From the NCBI GenBank assembly GCA_022801925.1, contig JAAWTG010000002.1, positions 1-64,000 of the forward strand: a stretch of DNA of 64,000 bases, read 5' to 3'. Origin of the DNA: Clostridia bacterium (GTDB taxonomy: Bacteria; Bacillota; Clostridia; RUG12999). The translations under genes and the position numbers were made by a program. Shown piece after piece: positions 52,701 through 61,370 of the stretch. Below the pieces are notes generated by a model. It saw nothing but the letters and a program-made list of their open reading frames with translations. It searched no databases and had not been told where the DNA came from. The stretch's first letter is position 1; each line of letters starts with the position of its first letter.

Positions 52701-54748
52701 CCGTCGTTGAGACGAGTGAGATCAACGAGATTCACCTGCGCTTCAATGTGCGTTTTATCCGTATCATACGGGCATTTGGCAGAAAACGCTGTGTCACTTA
52801 AAAATGTCCGCGTGCGGAGAGATTTTGACATTTCTCCGCCTTCCGGCAATGTGGCTCTGACGCCAAGCTGCACAGAACCGTTTCGGTCGCTTTCCGACGT
52901 TTCCGGTACCGTATAGTCCAGAGACGCGACGCCCTGTTCGTTCACTGCAAGCGTATTCGTTTCGTTGGCGAGGTTTGGATAGGCGTATATATTATAGCTT
53001 AGCGGCAGATTGGAGACAGGCGTTCCGTCAAAAAAGGCGGTCTGCATCGTATAGTGAATGGTTTCGCCGGTAAAGACGGCAGTTTTATCCGCTTCCAGCG
53101 TGAGTTGATAATCCGGTTTGATATATTCCTCAACGCGGAGATATTCACTGCAAACCGTTTTTCCCTGCGCTTCCACCGTTAATACATAAGTACCCGAATC
53201 CAGATAGGGCAAATCCATTTGCCCTGCAAACGTGTTGTTTTGCACCTGAACCGTTTGCTGCAAAATGGGCTGCTGACTGGCATACCAATAGTACCGCGCT
53301 GTGCTGAGACGTACTTTGACAGTCTCAAGGTCGGCGGACGTATCGCCGAATTCAGCGACATATCCCCAAAACTGTACGCTGTCTTTGGGCTGATATAAGG
53401 GTCGGTCCAATTCCAAAGAAGACCAGAACAAGTCGTCGCGTTTTTCGGGCGCATAGCCCTGCATGACGGAAACTTTTCCGTCCGCTGTGGTGATGATGAA
53501 GTAGTGTCGGGACGTATCGTCTGATGACCGGTTCAGCAAGACCACGCCCTGTTTGTCGGCAGTATGGGTCTGTCCGGTCGTTTGCTCCAGCGCTGCCGCC
53601 TGTGCCAGCGGTTTTCGGGTTTTGTTGTCGTTCAGCCAAAGCAAAGCGCTGCCCTTGCTGTTTTGATAGTATCCGGCGGTATTGGTGATTTGTATCAGCA
53701 TTTGGGAAACGCTGTCGGCTGATTTTGTCTGCACCAGATAGAACCCTTCCGGCAGTTTTTGCGGGAACTTGAGAGCATACATATTGAAAAAGGAATCAGG
53801 ATTAACTGCTGCGGTCTGCTGAAAGGAAACGACATGCGAGTAGGAACCGGTGTCAATCAATTTATCATTCCGGTGAAAGGTTGACCAAGTGCAGCCATCG
53901 TTAAACTGCTTCCAAAGAGAGATATATTCTTCCGCCGAAGCAACTTGATAAACCTCCGTTTGCAGGGAGACGCGTTTTTCCTCGTTTGTGTTTAGATGCA
54001 TGGAAAGGTTCGGAACCTCCTGCGGTGTAAACTCCGCTTGAAAAACGGAGAAACGAACGGTGGTTTTGGGCTCTGGCGTCTCTGTCACCGTTGCGTCAGG
54101 ATCTTCTGTTTCAAACCGGAAGATGGTATCTTCGCCCAATATGTAGTCCGTATCTTTCAGTTTCAGGTCGCCCTTCAGCGTCACGGTATAAAGCGTTTTT
54201 TTCGCCAACGGTTCCTTTGGCACAAAAACAGCCGTTCTTTTGTGCCGTTCAAAGGTTCCTTCCACCTGCGGCTCTATCTGAAAATAGGGCGATATGTCCT
54301 CATAGTCCTCGTAGTTGAAGGTGATTTCAATACCGCTGCGCAGCGGAACGCCGCTTGTTTGGTCGCCCGGAAAAACATTGGCGACGGCAAAGGTGAACAT
54401 GGTTTGAAACACCCATGTGAGGTCTGCACCCTCCGGCTGCGTCAGGCGGAAGGTATAGAGCCGTCCGCTTTCCAGCGGATGAGCCGGTTGTACCAAAAAG
54501 GTAGTAGCGTCCTTTTTGGTGACATGCGGCGCCGCCTCGCCGTCAATGGACAGGCGGGTTTGTATGTCCGTTTGGTCAGCGTCGGTCTCTGTGGTCAAGA
54601 GAAATGCGCTGTCCGGTGCAACGCCGCCGCCCATTTCCTGTATGGGCGTGAGCGTATAGCCGCTTTTTTCCGTACCGGCGGCAAGACTGCCCAGCGGCGC
54701 TGCTAAAACGAAAAGAAATAACGCAAAAGCAAGCCATTTTTTCATCAA
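49781..54748 (-). CDS. Alpha-2-macroglobulin-like exported protein, thioester cysteine absent
   Basis: A 1655-residue exported protein. The signal peptide (about 1-23) ends in LAA with no lipobox. Repeated macroglobulin beta-sandwich domains follow (for example RPLYQPKDSVQFWGYV, about 440-540), then a Gly-rich linker (GGSRPSGGGGGGS), the conserved segment of the A2M domain (DNITTWRLTASAIT, about 1050) and a helical thioester-type domain (about 1200-1480). Where thioester members have G-C-x-E-Q, this protein has DRLEQ (residues 1228-1232), so the covalent trap is lost. Bacterial A2M proteins usually act as protease traps with PBP1C; no pbpC is next to it. ATG follows AGGAGGAG. Confidence 0.85.
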   Translation of the reverse strand: MMKKWLAFALFLFVLAAPLGSLAAGTEKSGYTLTPIQEMGGGVAPDSAFLLTTETDADQTDIQTRLSIDGEAAPHVTKKDATTFLVQPAHPLESGRLYTFRLTQPEGADLTWVFQTMFTFAVANVFPGDQTSGVPLRSGIEITFNYEDYEDISPYFQIEPQVEGTFERHKRTAVFVPKEPLAKKTLYTVTLKGDLKLKDTDYILGEDTIFRFETEDPDATVTETPEPKTTVRFSVFQAEFTPQEVPNLSMHLNTNEEKRVSLQTEVYQVASAEEYISLWKQFNDGCTWSTFHRNDKLIDTGSYSHVVSFQQTAAVNPDSFFNMYALKFPQKLPEGFYLVQTKSADSVSQMLIQITNTAGYYQNSKGSALLWLNDNKTRKPLAQAAALEQTTGQTHTADKQGVVLLNRSSDDTSRHYFIITTADGKVSVMQGYAPEKRDDLFWSSLELDRPLYQPKDSVQFWGYVAEFGDTSADLETVKVRLSTARYYWYASQQPILQQTVQVQNNTFAGQMDLPYLDSGTYVLTVEAQGKTVCSEYLRVEEYIKPDYQLTLEADKTAVFTGETIHYTMQTAFFDGTPVSNLPLSYNIYAYPNLANETNTLAVNEQGVASLDYTVPETSESDRNGSVQLGVRATLPEGGEMSKSLRTRTFLSDTAFSAKCPYDTDKTHIEAQVNLVDLTRLNDGTAEGYYDYLGDAVAGKTVQGTIYENYYEQVENGTYYDYYNKVSRKIYRYVHRKKVVKTFTEQTDAAGKITYPYSLRDKKDRWYSADLTIADGAGKQLTQSVYLRTKETPIPWYRQPDGDYYHLEQQDERENFQAGDEIDFLLKNNQEALKKGSFLFMAAQNGIRDYQVQNNSAFTYTFAEQDIPCAYVKGVWFDGVTYHSTYEKRLTFDFSTRSLDLTVQADRETYCPGDSCTLTVQAKRPDGAPAANAAVNLSLVDEALFALQDQETDILNNLYTVYIPSGLSGERYTHYFSAAVSDDLKVESENAAPSATPAPGGSRPSGGGGGGSVADAMQSLEQIRSDFKDTAAFRQIWLDENGSGTCTLRLPDNITTWRLTASAITPNRYAATVTLPVRVSLPFFINCSLGDTFLTGDTPQVGLSAYGEGLQENESVTYTVWSKNDPQRRASGTALAYERLYLPLWTLAEGDDVLVIQASTPRGNSDSLEHPLHVVSTYYEAEKTVRAPLAAGMTFAHGEKGSTHLIFTDRSRGALLSDIYYLLYQRAGDRLEQRLSSQVAYQLIQIYGDDNMKKRAERYIKDQPEFKASEYQTANGGGLSLFTYSSCDLDYTAKLLPLVKDDIDKTKMVDYLYTQSGVKTENAAINAKALYGLAVYQEPILLYLDELSRVENLSPLDAVYCALAYLQVGGQAQAQALYDRVILPLTEEAAPYCRVNTGRDQADILETTALAACLASQLAAPQREGFYQYALHNYSEDYLVNIEKLMYVSSEIERRTTESGVVTYRLWGAEYTKTLENGACHSIELASGSMDALEILSVTGDMECISCFTAPMENEFPQSEDISIQRKFFLYGTDKETTVFHANDIIQVVVTVQYGEKAVNGSYEVTDLLPSGLKFLNNTSSLPQQPLDYNRICYGRIAGQKVQFYSSKYQRYDSYTYLARVQSPGTYTAAGTLVQSTAADGIMRLGAEQQITVLPE

Positions 54749-54888
54749 TATCTCCTCCTCTATGAATGCATAAAATATCTATTTGTTAGACGAATTTGAA
54801 AGGCGGGAAGTTCCCAAATTTATGACAGATTACCAAAACGGAATTTTTGCCGCTTTGTAAATAATCTGTGAATAAAAACAGGTTTTCA

Positions 54889-54917
54889 TTGACAATGCTA
54901 TAGTGGTTCAGTATAAT
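54889..54917 (+). promoter_or_regulatory. Promoter of ftsH
   Basis: TTGACA, 17-nt spacer, TATAAT: a perfect consensus for sigma A, about 65 nt upstream of ATG 54983. Confidence 0.92.
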
Positions 54918-54982
54918 GAGAACAAATCTGCCGGGAAAGAGCCCAATTTGCAAACATGGCGGCGGAAAGAGAGGTTGAGGGC

Positions 54983-56803
54983 ATGGAGGAAGGGAAAAAA
55001 CCGAATAAACGTCCGTTTATTGTTTATTATGTGGTTATCATAGCGGTGATGCTGGTGTTTAATATGCTGGTATATCCGGCGTTGCTGCGAAGCCAGATTC
55101 AGCAGGTGGACTATGGAACATTTTTGAATGATGTGGCGGCGGGAAAAGTGTCACAGGTGGAAGTGCAGGAGAATCAAATTGCTTTCAAGGCGATGGGAGA
55201 AGATGGCAAAGAGCAAATTTTTGTGACCGGAAGAATGGAGGATCCAGAACTTACAAAACGCCTGTATGAAAAAGGAACCATCAAATTTGACAAAGTGATT
55301 CCCAAAGAAAATTCACCGCTTGTGAATTTTATTCTTTCGTGGATTTTACCGCTGGCGGCGTTTTTCCTGATTGGACAGCTTATTATGCGGCAAATGCAAA
55401 AACGAATGGGCGGCAACGCGATGGCGTTTGGAAAAAGCAACGCCAAAATCTATGTGAAAGCGGAAACGGGAAAAACCTTTGCGGATGTGGCGGGACAAGA
55501 CGAAGCGAAAGAAGCGCTGGCGGAAATCGTGGATTATCTGCACCATCCTGAGAAGTATGCGGCAATCGGTGCGAATCTGCCCAAAGGCGCGCTGCTGGTA
55601 GGTCCGCCGGGAACAGGGAAAACGCTGTTGGCGCAGGCGGTGGCGGGAGAAGCAAACGTGCCGTTTTTCTCCATTTCCGGTTCAGAATTTGTGGAGATGT
55701 TTGTCGGTATGGGGGCGGCAAAAGTGCGTGATTTGTTCAAGCAAGCGGCGGATAAAGCGCCGTGTATCGTGTTCATTGACGAGGTGGATACGATTGGGAA
55801 AAAACGTGACGGTGGTATCACCGGCGGCAATGATGAGCGGGAGCAGACATTGAACCAGCTTTTGACAGAAATGGACGGATTCGACGGCAAAAAAGGCGTT
55901 GTCATTTTGGCGGCGACCAACCGCCCTGAATCGCTTGACCCTGCGTTGCTGCGCCCGGGACGGTTTGACCGGCGAGTGCCGGTGGAACTGCCTGATTTGG
56001 CAGGGCGGGAAGCAGTTTTGCGCGTACATGCGAAAAACATTAAAATGCAGCAGAATATTGATTTTAATGCCGTTGCAAGAGCAACCTCCGGCGCGTCCGG
56101 CGCAGAACTGGCAAATATCGTTAATGAAGCAGCGCTGCGGGCGGTGCGTATGGGACGAGCGAGCGTCAGCCAAAGTGATTTGGAGGAAAGCGTGGAGGTA
56201 GTCATTGCGGGCTATCAGCGCAAAAATGCTGTGATTTCGGAACGTGAGAAAAAAATTGTGGCATACCATGAAATCGGGCACGCATTGGTGGCGGCAATGC
56301 AAAACCACAGTGCACCGGTGCATAAAATCACCATTATTCCGCGCACATCCGGTGCATTGGGTTACACCATGCAGGTGGAAGAGGACGAACATTTATTAAT
56401 GAGCAAAGAGGAAGCGTTTGATAAAATTGCGACGCTGACGGGCGGACGGTCGGCGGAAGAATTGATATTTCACTCAGTGACAACCGGCGCGTCTAATGAT
56501 ATTGAACAAGCGACAAAAATTGCGCGCGCTATGGTGACGCGTTACGGTATGAGTGAAAATTTCGATATGGTGGCAATGGAGACCGTGAACAATCAATATC
56601 TTGGCGGTGATACGTCCCTTGCTTGTGCGGAGGGAACCGCGCAGAAAATTGACGCTGAGGTGAATGGTATGATTCAAAAGGCGCACGAAAAAGCACGCCA
56701 TATTTTAAAAGAAAACGAAGAAAAATTGCATGAACTGGCGGCATATCTCTTGGAAAAAGAAACCATCAGCGGAGAAGAATTTATGCAGATATTGCAAGCA
56801 TAA
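54983..56803 (+). CDS. ftsH: ATP-dependent zinc metalloprotease FtsH
   Basis: The 606-residue membrane AAA+ protease degrades unassembled membrane proteins and regulators. Two membrane helices (about 12-33 and 115-137) flank an extracytoplasmic domain. The AAA domain carries Walker A GPPGTGKT (207-214), Walker B IVFIDEVDT and the second region of homology ATNRPESLDPALLRPGRFDRR. The zinc site is HEIGH (429-433). ATG 54983 follows GAGAGG by about 8 nt; the track ATG 54956 has no ribosome site. It is expressed alone from a consensus promoter. Confidence 0.97.
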   Translation: MEEGKKPNKRPFIVYYVVIIAVMLVFNMLVYPALLRSQIQQVDYGTFLNDVAAGKVSQVEVQENQIAFKAMGEDGKEQIFVTGRMEDPELTKRLYEKGTIKFDKVIPKENSPLVNFILSWILPLAAFFLIGQLIMRQMQKRMGGNAMAFGKSNAKIYVKAETGKTFADVAGQDEAKEALAEIVDYLHHPEKYAAIGANLPKGALLVGPPGTGKTLLAQAVAGEANVPFFSISGSEFVEMFVGMGAAKVRDLFKQAADKAPCIVFIDEVDTIGKKRDGGITGGNDEREQTLNQLLTEMDGFDGKKGVVILAATNRPESLDPALLRPGRFDRRVPVELPDLAGREAVLRVHAKNIKMQQNIDFNAVARATSGASGAELANIVNEAALRAVRMGRASVSQSDLEESVEVVIAGYQRKNAVISEREKKIVAYHEIGHALVAAMQNHSAPVHKITIIPRTSGALGYTMQVEEDEHLLMSKEEAFDKIATLTGGRSAEELIFHSVTTGASNDIEQATKIARAMVTRYGMSENFDMVAMETVNNQYLGGDTSLACAEGTAQKIDAEVNGMIQKAHEKARHILKENEEKLHELAAYLLEKETISGEEFMQILQA

Positions 56804-56831
56804 GTAAAGAAAAATTAAAATAATGCAGTTT

Positions 56832-56875
56832 AAACACCTCGGTTGTAGTGACTATCCTACGATTGAGGTGTTTTT
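56832..56875 (+). terminator. Terminator of ftsH
   Basis: AAACACCTCGGTTGTAG pairs with CCTACGATTGAGGTGTTT (with G-U pairs) around TGACTAT, followed by T5. Confidence 0.85.
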
Positions 56876-56978
56876 ATAGGTACATTATTTTTGGCGGATG
56901 AACTGTCAAGAATGCATAAAATGGAATGAAAAACGCTCTAATATAAAAAATTGACCATTGATGTTGCGATTTTGTCAC

Positions 56979-57007
56979 TTGACTTTTGAAGGAATTTTAT
57001 CAATAAT
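56979..57007 (+). promoter_or_regulatory. Candidate distal promoter of the second lyase module
   Basis: TTGACT, 17-nt spacer, AATAAT, about 145 nt upstream of ATG 57153. Confidence 0.45.
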
Positions 57008-57086
57008 GAAAGAGGGAGGGGCGTGGTATAAAACCAGATAGGACGAAAAAAATAGAAAATAGAATGCCGGTATGGTTTTTTGACTC

Positions 57087-57115
57087 TTGCCGTGAGAACA
57101 TTCATCCTGTAATAT
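57087..57115 (+). promoter_or_regulatory. Candidate proximal promoter of the second lyase module
   Basis: TTGCCG, 17-nt spacer, TAATAT, ending about 37 nt upstream of ATG 57153. The weak -35 would suit activation by an AraC-type regulator such as the one encoded at 61371. Confidence 0.5.
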
Positions 57116-57152
57116 AGAAAAGAAATATAGCGCAAACGAAAGGATGAGAGAA

Positions 57153-59411
57153 ATGAAAACATTGCAGGAGAAGAAGGCAGACAAATTCGACATTGGATAT
57201 AGACCTGTCGGCAGGGTGGCGGAAAACCCGCCTCGCTTTTCGTTTATGCCGGAAGAAGGTGCAAAATGCTATTGTTTGGAAATTGCACAGGACGTATCGT
57301 TTGCACAGGCGGAATCGTTTCATCATTTGCCGCTGAATTTTTTCACACCGGACAAAATATTTCCGGCGGGACATTATTTTTGGCGGTATGCTGTGGAAGA
57401 AGCAGGGGAGCGAAAAAGCGAGTGGAGCAGTGTGCGGCAATTTGAAATCAGCGGCAGTGAAGCGCAGACGCCTCTGCCGAGACGCGCACAGCGTTATCAG
57501 AATCTGCCAAAACAGCATCCGCGCCTTTGGATGAATCCGCAGCGGATACAGGAAATCGGCGGGCAGGTGCAAAAAGACCAAACAAGTTATGGATTTGACG
57601 CATTTTTGCGCCACGGCGTGGAACCATATGAAAATCAGTCGTTTCGGGAAGCACCGCCGGAAAATCCGGAACGCTGGGATCCGACAAAATGTCATAATGC
57701 GGCATGGCGCAGCGCTTATTCCTATGCACAGGAGGCGCTGTATAAAATCAAACATTTGAGCATTGCAGGAAAGTTGTTGGAACGGGAAGAGTGGCTGGAA
57801 AAGGCAAAGGAGAGTCTGCTTGACATTGCGGCGTGGGATCCTGAGGGTACCACGTCAGAGGAATATAATGACGAGGCGGCGTTTCGTGTGCTGCGTGCGC
57901 TGGCATGGGGATATGACTGGCTATATGAACGGCTGTCAGACGATGAAAAAGAAAAAGTACGCTTGGCATTGCTGCACCGCGGGGAGCAGGTCTATCAGCG
58001 GGACGTAGTAAAAGCCAAAATTCATCAAACGCCGTATGAAAGCCATCCGGTGCGGTCGCTGTCCATGGTGCTGATTCCCTGCGGGATTGCGCTGCTGGGC
58101 GATGCGCCGGAAGCGGAAGATTGGCTGAATTATGCACTGGAATACCTCGCTTGTCTCTATTCGCCATGGGGCGGAGAGGACGGCGGCTGGGCAGAGGGCT
58201 GCGCCTATTGGACAACGGCGATGGCATCCGTGTTGGAAGGATTGGACCTCGCATGGCGGTATTTGGGGATTAACTTGCTCAAACGTCCGTTTTTTCAGCA
58301 CACCGGAGATTTTATTTTGCAGTGCTATTCGCCAAAACAAATTCATGCAAGTTTTTGCGACCAGTCCAATCTAGGGGAATATCCGCCGCTCAAAACAGGA
58401 TTTTTGATGCGCCATCTTGCGGCGTTGACAGGAAATGCAAAGTATCAGTGGTACTACGAGCAAATGCTGCCGTGGGATACAGAAAAATTTACGGCATTTT
58501 ATAACTATGGTTGGTGGAATTTCTATTTTGACGATTTTGCATTTCAGTGCGATTGGGGTAAATTAGAGGCGCAAAAACCTTCGGCAAAGCCACAGATAAA
58601 ATGGTTTCATGATGTGGGTTGGGTTGCAATGCACAAAGATATGGCAGACGAGGAAAACCACATTACATTGCTGCTGAAAAGCAGTCCATATGGCTGCATC
58701 AGTCACAGTCACGGCGACCAAAACGGATTTATTCTGCATGCCTATGGGGAGCCAATGGCAATTGAAAGCGGGCATTATGTCGCGTTTGGCAGTGACATGC
58801 ATTTAAAATGGCGCAAACAAACCAAATCTACCAACAACATTTTAATAGACGATATAGGACAATATGCAGGATTGGATAAACGCAGTCAACTGGACGCGAC
58901 GGGCAGCATTTTAGACGCGGGTCAGCAGGACGGCGTACTCTATGCAAAGGCGGAGGCGGCGCAGGCATATCGACTGACGACGCCGGCGTTAAAGTCTTAC
59001 CGGCGCAATATCTATTTTGTAGACGGCGCTTATTTTGTGATAGAGGACAATGTGGAATTGACGGAAGAAAGGACATTGCAATGGCTGCTGCACAGTTTGC
59101 GCCCGTTTCAGCTTGGCGAAAACAAAGCGGTTATGCAGGGAAATGCGGCGAATATGCGGGTGGAATTTATCACCGGCGGCATGACACTGTCACAGACAGA
59201 CACGTTTGATAAAACGATTCGTCCGGAGGAACTGGAAGGGAAAGCTGCGCAGTGGCATTTATGTGCGCAGACGGTTCCGGCAAAACAGCATAGAATTGTA
59301 ACACTGGTAGTGCCGGAAAAACATGGGGAAGAAAAAAAGATTTTAGTTAGTCAAGAGAACGGAACGATCCGTTTCTTATATAAAAACGAATTTCAAGTAA
59401 AAAGAGAATGA
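57153..59411 (+). CDS. Heparinase II/III family oligosaccharide lyase (DUF4962 N-terminal domain)
   Basis: A 752-residue cytoplasmic-type lyase with no signal peptide. The N-terminal beta-domain resembles DUF4962 (GYRPVGRVAENPPRFSF, about 15-105), followed by an alpha/alpha toroid (about 130-450, with SAYSYAQEALYKIKHLSIAG and GEDGGWAEGCAYW) and a heparinase II/III-like beta-sandwich (about 500-740, with SHSHGDQNGFILHAYGEPMAIESG holding the likely catalytic His residues). It probably degrades oligosaccharides after uptake, complementing an exported lyase such as the one at 486. ATG 57153 has AAAGGA 8 nt upstream. It shares an operon with the binding lipoprotein (19-nt gap). Confidence 0.88.
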   Translation: MKTLQEKKADKFDIGYRPVGRVAENPPRFSFMPEEGAKCYCLEIAQDVSFAQAESFHHLPLNFFTPDKIFPAGHYFWRYAVEEAGERKSEWSSVRQFEISGSEAQTPLPRRAQRYQNLPKQHPRLWMNPQRIQEIGGQVQKDQTSYGFDAFLRHGVEPYENQSFREAPPENPERWDPTKCHNAAWRSAYSYAQEALYKIKHLSIAGKLLEREEWLEKAKESLLDIAAWDPEGTTSEEYNDEAAFRVLRALAWGYDWLYERLSDDEKEKVRLALLHRGEQVYQRDVVKAKIHQTPYESHPVRSLSMVLIPCGIALLGDAPEAEDWLNYALEYLACLYSPWGGEDGGWAEGCAYWTTAMASVLEGLDLAWRYLGINLLKRPFFQHTGDFILQCYSPKQIHASFCDQSNLGEYPPLKTGFLMRHLAALTGNAKYQWYYEQMLPWDTEKFTAFYNYGWWNFYFDDFAFQCDWGKLEAQKPSAKPQIKWFHDVGWVAMHKDMADEENHITLLLKSSPYGCISHSHGDQNGFILHAYGEPMAIESGHYVAFGSDMHLKWRKQTKSTNNILIDDIGQYAGLDKRSQLDATGSILDAGQQDGVLYAKAEAAQAYRLTTPALKSYRRNIYFVDGAYFVIEDNVELTEERTLQWLLHSLRPFQLGENKAVMQGNAANMRVEFITGGMTLSQTDTFDKTIRPEELEGKAAQWHLCAQTVPAKQHRIVTLVVPEKHGEEKKILVSQENGTIRFLYKNEFQVKRE

Positions 59412-59430
59412 AAAAGGGAGGAAAATGGTT

Positions 59431-61077
59431 ATGAACATGAAAAAGGTATTCACCTGCGGACTATGCTGCACTCTTGCAGCGGGAATGCTTGCAGGCTGCT
59501 CGGGCGGTGGCGGGAATAACACTGCAAACACAGGCGGAGAGTTGATTCCCACGGTGACGACTGATGGCACCTATCCAATGAATACGGACGTGGAGTTGTC
59601 CTATTGGGTGGACCTAACACCTAATGTTGCTGCGTATGCAAGCAGCATGAATGAGATTGAGTTTGCTAAGTATATGCAAGAAGAAACCGGTGTGAAAATT
59701 AAGTATGTTCACCCACCGGCAGGACAAGAGACAGAAAAATTTAATCTGATGGTAGCATCACAGGATTTGACGGATATTGTGGAATCAAACTGGCCAACCT
59801 ATAAAGGCGGACCCAGCAAAGCAATTAAAGATAAAACCATTCTGCCGCTGAACGAAGCGCTGGACAAAGGCGTTTCTCCGAATTTGAAAAAATTCCATGA
59901 AGAAAATCCTGAAATTGCAGCACAGATTCAAACAGATGATGGTGAATTCTACATGTATCCATTTGTCACCAAAGATTCTATTTTACAGACAGCAATGGGC
60001 TTTATGGTACGGGAAGATTTGTTGAAAAAAGCAGGACTGAATAAGCCGGAAACCATAGAGGATTGGGAAAAAATGCTGGCGGCATTTAAAGATATGGGCA
60101 TTAAAGCACCCATCACGCTAAAACTAAAAAACGCGGAACTGAACAGTATGTCTGCATTTATGGGTGCATACGGAATCAAGAGCGGATTTTATTTGGAAGG
60201 CGATACGGTAAAATATGGACAGTATGAAAAAACCTACGGCGACTGGGTAAAAATGATGAAGAAATGGTATGACAACGGCTGGCTGGACAGCGAATTTACC
60301 AATGAAGACGCGAAACGGATTGACGCGTTGGTTATCAATGGCGACGCGGGCGCAATGGGCGGCTGGAATGGTTCCGCTTTTGGTAAATGGATTGCCGGAA
60401 TGAAAACTTCGCTGCCGGAAGCATCTCTGACACCGGTTGCCTATGTGGCAAAGAACCGCGGTGAGACACCGCTGATTGGACATAAACAATTACCGGCACG
60501 CGGTACCGGCGCGGCGATTACGAGCAAATGTAAAAACGTTGAAATCGCGGTGCGTTATCTGGACTATGGATTCAGTGAAAAAGGGCATATGACCTATAAT
60601 TTCGGTCGCGAAGGCGTTTCCTATGAAATGAAAGACGGCAAACCTACCTATACAGACCTTATCACGGATACAGGCAAAAATGGCGGTCTGTCCACCAGCC
60701 AGGCGATGAGTAAATATATCCGTGCTTGCTATAACGGACCGTTTGTGCAGGACGCTGATTATATCATGCAGATGTATACCACGCCGCAGCAGACAGAAGC
60801 AATGCCGATTTGGGCAAACACCCAGACAGAAAAATATATGATGCCGCTGGTGACCATGACAGAAGAAGAAAACAAAGAATATACCGGTATCATGACAGAT
60901 ATTGATGTATATCGCGAAGAAATGCTGTTTAAATTTATCACAGGTCAGGAGCCAATTGAGAAGCTGGATCAATATTTTGAACAATTGAAGAGTATGAAGA
61001 TTGAACGGGCGATTCAGATTCAGCAGGCGGCATATGACCGTTATAAAAAACGTGAAGCGGCGGCGATTGCAGATTAA
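59431..61077 (+). CDS. Extracellular solute-binding lipoprotein, sugar type (second copy)
   Basis: A 548-residue binding lipoprotein with lipobox LAGC (MLAGCSGGGGNN) and a Gly/Asn linker. The mature protein is homologous to that at 6314-7900 (YPMNTDVELSYWVD against YPQETDVELVYWVD; both end in ERAIQ/EIQQAAYDR). ATG 59431 is chosen (GGGAGG 9 nt upstream). It presumably feeds an oligosaccharide to an ABC permease encoded elsewhere, because none is in the window. A terminator follows, separating it from the regulator gene. Confidence 0.9.
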   Translation: MNMKKVFTCGLCCTLAAGMLAGCSGGGGNNTANTGGELIPTVTTDGTYPMNTDVELSYWVDLTPNVAAYASSMNEIEFAKYMQEETGVKIKYVHPPAGQETEKFNLMVASQDLTDIVESNWPTYKGGPSKAIKDKTILPLNEALDKGVSPNLKKFHEENPEIAAQIQTDDGEFYMYPFVTKDSILQTAMGFMVREDLLKKAGLNKPETIEDWEKMLAAFKDMGIKAPITLKLKNAELNSMSAFMGAYGIKSGFYLEGDTVKYGQYEKTYGDWVKMMKKWYDNGWLDSEFTNEDAKRIDALVINGDAGAMGGWNGSAFGKWIAGMKTSLPEASLTPVAYVAKNRGETPLIGHKQLPARGTGAAITSKCKNVEIAVRYLDYGFSEKGHMTYNFGREGVSYEMKDGKPTYTDLITDTGKNGGLSTSQAMSKYIRACYNGPFVQDADYIMQMYTTPQQTEAMPIWANTQTEKYMMPLVTMTEEENKEYTGIMTDIDVYREEMLFKFITGQEPIEKLDQYFEQLKSMKIERAIQIQQAAYDRYKKREAAAIAD

Positions 61078-61162
61078 ACGGGCAAGATGTAACCATCAAA
61101 TATGTTGGTAAAACCCTAATAATACAATTTTTTTCGGCAGGCGCCGAAACATGTGATTACCA

Positions 61163-61208
61163 AGAAGGATAGGGCGGGCGGCTTCGGGCAGCGCCGCCCT
61201 ATCCTTCT
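61163..61208 (+). terminator. Terminator after the second binding lipoprotein
   Basis: AGAAGGATAGGGCGG pairs with CCGCCCTATCCTTCT around a GC-rich middle (GCGGCTTCGGGCAGCG). The U tract is short. It lies 85 nt after the stop; the sequence from 61078 to 61162 shows nothing else but a T7 run. Confidence 0.65.
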
Positions 61209-61216
61209 ATACATAG

Positions 61217-61245
61217 TTGATTTTTTTGGGAAGATATATTATAAT
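61217..61245 (+). promoter_or_regulatory. Promoter of the second AraC-type regulator
   Basis: TTGATT, 17-nt spacer, TATAAT, giving a leader of about 120 nt before GTG 61371. It allows the regulator to be made independently of the lyase operon. Confidence 0.8.
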
Positions 61246-61370
61246 GATTGCAGGAAAAACGGAAAACTGCTTGCCGCCGATGGGGTCCGTGACGGAAGAA
61301 ATGGCAGCTGTGCAGAGTAGGTAAATACTATAGTTTGGTTTATTTTTATCGTTAAGAGGATGTGCTGCCG

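Larger units (their letters stand above)
56804..57152 (+). other. Intergenic region between ftsH and the second lyase module
   Basis: This gap of about 350 nt holds the ftsH terminator and two candidate promoters for the lyase gene (56979 and 57087). Nothing else coding or structured is seen; the middle is A/T-rich. Confidence 0.5.

Noticed and set aside
49781-54748. Plus-strand ORFs inside the macroglobulin-like gene
   Set aside because: They are antisense shadows without family features.
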